A DNA stretch of 64,000 nt, from the NCBI RefSeq assembly GCF_000367945.1, contig NZ_KB849179.1, positions 2,898,067-2,962,066 on the forward strand, read 5' to 3'. A program made the position numbers and the translations under genes. The notes under the pieces are model-generated. The model searched no databases. It was not told the origin of the DNA and saw only the letters and a list, made by a program, of their open reading frames with translations. Of the stretch, positions 60,845 through 64,000 are shown piece after piece. Source of the DNA: Acinetobacter proteolyticus. GTDB lineage: Bacteria > Pseudomonadota > Gammaproteobacteria > Pseudomonadales > Moraxellaceae. Positions within the stretch are counted from its first letter, which is position 1; each line of letters opens with the position of its first letter.

Positions 60845-62510
60845 CTATTTTTCCTAACAATATTTTCAACAAACCTTGCGTCGATGTATCAAAACTTGAT
60901 AGATCCTCTTGCTCACGATTTAAAATCGGTAACAGTTGATTGGCAATCTCTTTGCCTTTTTCAACCCCCCATTGATCAAAGGGGTTAATATTCCATAACA
61001 CAGACTGCACAAATACCTTATGCTCATACATCGCAATCAACATCCCTAAGCTATAAGGATTCAGCTCTTTGAGTAAAATCGTCGAACTCGGTTGATTACC
61101 TTCGTATTGTTTATAGGCAGGTAAATCTTCAAGTTCATCTGCTGTCAATGCTTGATTACCAAAAGCCAATAGACGCGACTGCGCCAAACAGTTGGATAAA
61201 GCCAAATGATGCTGTTCCGCCAAGGCTTCCGCACTTTCAGCATAGGTAAATTGATTGGCATTATAACGTTTCACAGGGGCAATAAAATCACAGCTGACCG
61301 AATGTGTGCCTTGATGTAGCAATTGATAAAAGGCATGCTGCGCGTTAGGTCCAACCTCACCCCACACAATTGGACAAGTCGCGGAACCAACCTTTTCCCC
61401 GTTGCGTTGAATTGATTTACCATTGGATTCCATTTCAAGCTGCTGCAAATAAGCTGCAAAATATTTGAGACGGCCATCATAGGGCAAGACTGCATGGGTC
61501 TGGATATCCAGAAAATTATTATTCCAAGCGCCTAAAAGCCCCATCAAAACAGGAATATTCTGCTGAAATGGTGCGGATTGAAAATGCTGGTCAATCGCAT
61601 AAGCACCTGCTAACAGTTGCTTAAATGCCTCAACCCCAATGGTTAGTGCGATTGGTAACCCTATACAAGACCACAGCGAATAACGACCACCGACCCAATC
61701 CCACAGCAACAGCTGTTTATCAGCGGCAATGCCCCACTCTGTCATTTTTTCCGGCTTGGTCGAGACCCCGATAAAATGATTTTGCAGAATCTTGTCATTA
61801 TTCCCCAATGCCTTTTCTAACCATTGACGCACGGTTTGTGCATTGGAAAGTGTATCAATGGTACCAAATGATTTTGACGAGATAATAAATAAAGTTGTTT
61901 CAGGACGGAGTTGATGCAATAGCTCAGATAACTGGCTGCCATCCATCGTCGAAACAAAATGTACATCTAAAGGTTTTGTAGTCGCGATCTTAAAGTCGGA
62001 TAGTGCATGTGTCACCATGAGGGGACCGAGATCAGAGCCTCCCACACCAATATTCACCACATCCTGAATCACCTCACCTGTCGCACCACGATACTGCCCT
62101 GCATGGATTTTATCCACTAAGGCATACATACGTTCCAACTGTTGCTGTACCAGCTGATTGATATCAGTAAAGTCTGGACTCGATTGTGGCAAACGTAGAG
62201 CCCAATGCATTGCTGCACGATGTTCAGTATAGTTAATCTGTTCAGATGAAAATAAGGTTTTAATCCATTGTTTTAAATTTTGTGCCTGTGCTAAGTCCAC
62301 TAAGCCATTTAAAATTTTTTGATCAATACGATGCTTACTGAAGTCCAAAACAATTTGGTCATACTCAACCGAAAAACGTTTAAAGCGTGCAGGATCTGCT
62401 GCAAATAATGTATTTAGATGAGTATCTTTAAATTGCTGTTGTAAAGATGACAGATGCTCCACGACGGAAGCCTGTTCTTTTACTGCAAAAGGCTGAATCT
62501 GCTTGATCAT
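60837..62510 (-). CDS. pgi: Glucose-6-phosphate isomerase
   Basis: 557 residues. VNIGVGGSDLGPLMV, the FIISSKSFGTIDTL sugar-phosphate loop, and the two PGI signatures around WDWVGGRYSLWSCIGLP and the C-terminal NPFDQWGVEKGKE identify it. It interconverts G6P and F6P, feeding UDP-sugar synthesis. Only two bases separate it from ugd upstream: gpi of the K-locus flank. Confidence 0.94.
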   Translation of the reverse strand: MIKQIQPFAVKEQASVVEHLSSLQQQFKDTHLNTLFAADPARFKRFSVEYDQIVLDFSKHRIDQKILNGLVDLAQAQNLKQWIKTLFSSEQINYTEHRAAMHWALRLPQSSPDFTDINQLVQQQLERMYALVDKIHAGQYRGATGEVIQDVVNIGVGGSDLGPLMVTHALSDFKIATTKPLDVHFVSTMDGSQLSELLHQLRPETTLFIISSKSFGTIDTLSNAQTVRQWLEKALGNNDKILQNHFIGVSTKPEKMTEWGIAADKQLLLWDWVGGRYSLWSCIGLPIALTIGVEAFKQLLAGAYAIDQHFQSAPFQQNIPVLMGLLGAWNNNFLDIQTHAVLPYDGRLKYFAAYLQQLEMESNGKSIQRNGEKVGSATCPIVWGEVGPNAQHAFYQLLHQGTHSVSCDFIAPVKRYNANQFTYAESAEALAEQHHLALSNCLAQSRLLAFGNQALTADELEDLPAYKQYEGNQPSSTILLKELNPYSLGMLIAMYEHKVFVQSVLWNINPFDQWGVEKGKEIANQLLPILNREQEDLSSFDTSTQGLLKILLGKIDG

Positions 62511-62512
62511 CT

Positions 62513-63772
62513 TTAACGCCCCACCCCCATATATGCAAAGCCTTGTGCTTTGACATAGTCTGGATCATAAATATTGCGGCCGTCCAGAATTAAAGGGTGT
62601 GCCATCAATTGTTCGAGCTGTTTAAATTCTGGACTCCAATATTGTTTCCATGCCGTCAGTACGCACAAACCATGGACATTTTTAACCGCATCGTACTGAT
62701 CTTCACAAAGAATTAAGTCGTCACGTTGCCCATACATCAGTTTGATTTCATCTAAGGCTTGCGGATCATGTAGATGAACCGTTACACCTTGAGCCCAAAG
62801 TGCTGCGAGCATTTGGTGAATCGGTGATTGCTGAATACTTGAGGTATTCTCTTTAAAAGAAGCTCCCCAAATTGCAACAGATTTACCCTGTAAGTCACCA
62901 TGGTAATAATTCCAGAATTTACGAAACAGGATTTCTTTCTGTTGTTCATTAATTTCCCAAACCTGACTCAGCAATTGGCTTTTCACCCCAGTATTTGCAA
63001 CCGTATTGGAAAGCGTCAAAATATCATGAGAAAAATTTTCACCACCAAAACCAGCGCCAGGTGCCAAGTAGGCTGAACCAATGCGGTTATCCGCTGCCAT
63101 GCCTTGACGCACCGAAGCAATATCAATCCCAAGTTTCTCAGCGACCACAGCCAAATCATTGATATAGCTAATCCGTGTCGCCAACATGCCTGAAATACTG
63201 AGTTTAGTAAACTCAGCATCTAAAATCGGCATAAATAGATATTGCTGTGCCAAAGGGAAAAAAGGTCGCAGCAATTCTTTTATTTTGAGCTGAACATCAG
63301 TTTGAGTACATCCTACGATCAGCTGCTTAGCTTGGGTCAAACTATGTAGGGCATTCCCCTCTTGAATGGTATCTGGTAAATAAACCCAGTCATCTTCAGA
63401 AAGAATTTGTTGAAAATGCTCAGTCCCATGTAAACCAAAGGTGGATGCATTGATCATCAGTTTAGGATGAATAATCGGACGCTGTTTTAGCGACGCTAAC
63501 AGTTGAAAAACTTGTTGTTCTTGGGTTTGATTAAAACTAAATAGGTAGGCATCAATATCTAAAGGAATAGCATCTAATTCACGATAAATCAAAAATCCAC
63601 TACTGAGTTGTTTTTCAAGTAAATGACTGACATTTTCATCATGAAAATAATATTGCTGACCATCTGCACTTGGGGTGAGATGTGAACACCAATATACAAA
63701 ATGCCCAGATTCAGACAATAATGCAGACATCACGCCTGCATATAAAGTATTGCCAAAGATTGCGACTTTCAT
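62513..63772 (-). CDS. ugd: Ugd-family UDP-sugar dehydrogenase homologue, catalytic Cys replaced
   Basis: 419 residues with the UDP-glucose 6-dehydrogenase three-domain plan: N-terminal NAD fold (degenerate: IFGNTLYAGVMSALLSESG in place of GxGYVG), central AEFTKLSISGMLATRISYINDLA, and C-terminal fold with IWGASFKENTSSIQQSPI and LILDGRNIYDP. The active-site motif GFGGSCFPKD of the family is here GFGGENFSHD (241-250), so Cys, Pro and Lys are all changed. Position between pgi and galU is that of ugd in the Acinetobacter K locus. Either it catalyses differently or it has another role. Start is ATG at 63772 or GTG at 63778. Confidence 0.8.
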   Translation of the reverse strand: MKVAIFGNTLYAGVMSALLSESGHFVYWCSHLTPSADGQQYYFHDENVSHLLEKQLSSGFLIYRELDAIPLDIDAYLFSFNQTQEQQVFQLLASLKQRPIIHPKLMINASTFGLHGTEHFQQILSEDDWVYLPDTIQEGNALHSLTQAKQLIVGCTQTDVQLKIKELLRPFFPLAQQYLFMPILDAEFTKLSISGMLATRISYINDLAVVAEKLGIDIASVRQGMAADNRIGSAYLAPGAGFGGENFSHDILTLSNTVANTGVKSQLLSQVWEINEQQKEILFRKFWNYYHGDLQGKSVAIWGASFKENTSSIQQSPIHQMLAALWAQGVTVHLHDPQALDEIKLMYGQRDDLILCEDQYDAVKNVHGLCVLTAWKQYWSPEFKQLEQLMAHPLILDGRNIYDPDYVKAQGFAYMGVGR

Positions 63773-63788
63773 AACCACATGCCCTAAA

Positions 63789-64000
63789 TTAGAGGGCTAA
63801 TTCTCGAATTAAACCCTTAAAATCTGCGCCCAATTTTGGATGCTCAATACCATAGTGTAATACGGCTTTCAGATAACCTAACTTACTGCCGCAATCAAAG
63901 GTTTGCCCATTCATACGATATGCTTCAACAGCTTCAGTTTGTTGCAATGCTGAAATCGCATCGGTCAGCTGAATTTCGTTGCCAGCTCCACGTGGGGTAT
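63789..64000 (-). CDS. galU: UTP-glucose-1-phosphate uridylyltransferase, C-terminal part
   Basis: The last 69 residues are in the window. TPRGAGNEIQLTDAIS and the GQTFDCGSKLGYLKAVLHYGI motif are the GalU C-terminal signatures, ending FKGLIRELAL. It makes UDP-glucose. It precedes ugd by 16 bases and continues beyond the right edge of the window. Confidence 0.93.
   Translation of the reverse strand, partial: TPRGAGNEIQLTDAISALQQTEAVEAYRMNGQTFDCGSKLGYLKAVLHYGIEHPKLGADFKGLIRELAL

Noticed and set aside
63989..63994. CTCCACGTGGGG in galU as parS
   Set aside because: Only the core and one arm fit; the sequence encodes the conserved TPRGAGN of GalU.
1..64000. CRISPR arrays, insertion sequences, prophage genes
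   Set aside because: No regularly spaced direct repeats, transposase or phage structural genes were seen; the only repeats are those listed.

Overview
The window is almost certainly chromosomal DNA of an Acinetobacter species. Three things point there: the right-hand end reads galU-ugd-pgi-gne1 converging on pgm, followed by lldP-lldR-lldD-dld, which is the usual 3' flank of the Acinetobacter K (capsule) locus; the aminotransferase, prp and dad/mms clusters follow in the order I remember for A. baumannii; and gene density, moderate-to-low GC and small intergenic repeats fit. I ran no search, so species level is open.

Layout. 1-2.1 kb: tRNA-Gly(GCC), a rhodanese-domain protein, a parS-like palindrome and an MHS-type MFS transporter. 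2.2-10.4 kb: a branched-chain (valine) catabolic operon on the minus strand (mmsA, mmsB, acyl-CoA synthetase, acyl-CoA dehydrogenase, enoyl-CoA hydratase, 3-hydroxyisobutyryl-CoA hydrolase) with a divergent LysR regulator. 10.4-15.4 kb: a D/L-alanine catabolic cluster (dadA, alr/dadX, ridA, cycA) with divergent Lrp-type regulator; cycA is broken by a frameshift.

15.5-35.5 kb: a complete ABC-transporter-dependent (kps, group 2-like) capsule locus. KpsM/T form the ABC exporter, KpsE/D the envelope-spanning channel, KpsC/S make the poly-Kdo linker on lipid, and WecB/WecC make UDP-ManNAcA. Between them lie two CgeB-like glycosyltransferases, a GT2-like enzyme, a GT2-GT4 fusion, a PF11316-like putative glycosyltransferase, a GSCVSRD-motif protein and a beta-propeller lipoprotein. 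The central part (about 21-28.7 kb) is visibly more AT-rich than its flanks. There is no Wzx/Wzy pair. This locus lies only about 23 kb from the normal K-locus flank at the right end, so the strain may carry two surface-polysaccharide systems.

35.7-45 kb: a mixed housekeeping/hypothetical stretch: rraB, two GNATs, an RluA-family pseudouridine synthase, a 570-bp intergenic region with possible structured RNA, an EamA transporter, a DUF1003 protein, two tandem paralogous secreted proteins each trailing a decayed copy of the 3' end of the nearby DUF4126 gene, a 47-aa zinc-ribbon protein and a stand-alone RelA/SpoT-domain protein. 45-51 kb: the methylcitrate cycle (GntR regulator, prpB, prpC, acnD) with palindromic operators; no prpF is seen. 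51-58 kb: aromatic aminotransferase, then lactate use (lldP, lldR, lldD, dld) with a pair of identical LldR-type operators. 58-64 kb: pgm, gne1/galE, pgi, a ugd homologue lacking the usual catalytic cysteine, and the 3' end of galU. No IS element, CRISPR array or prophage was seen.
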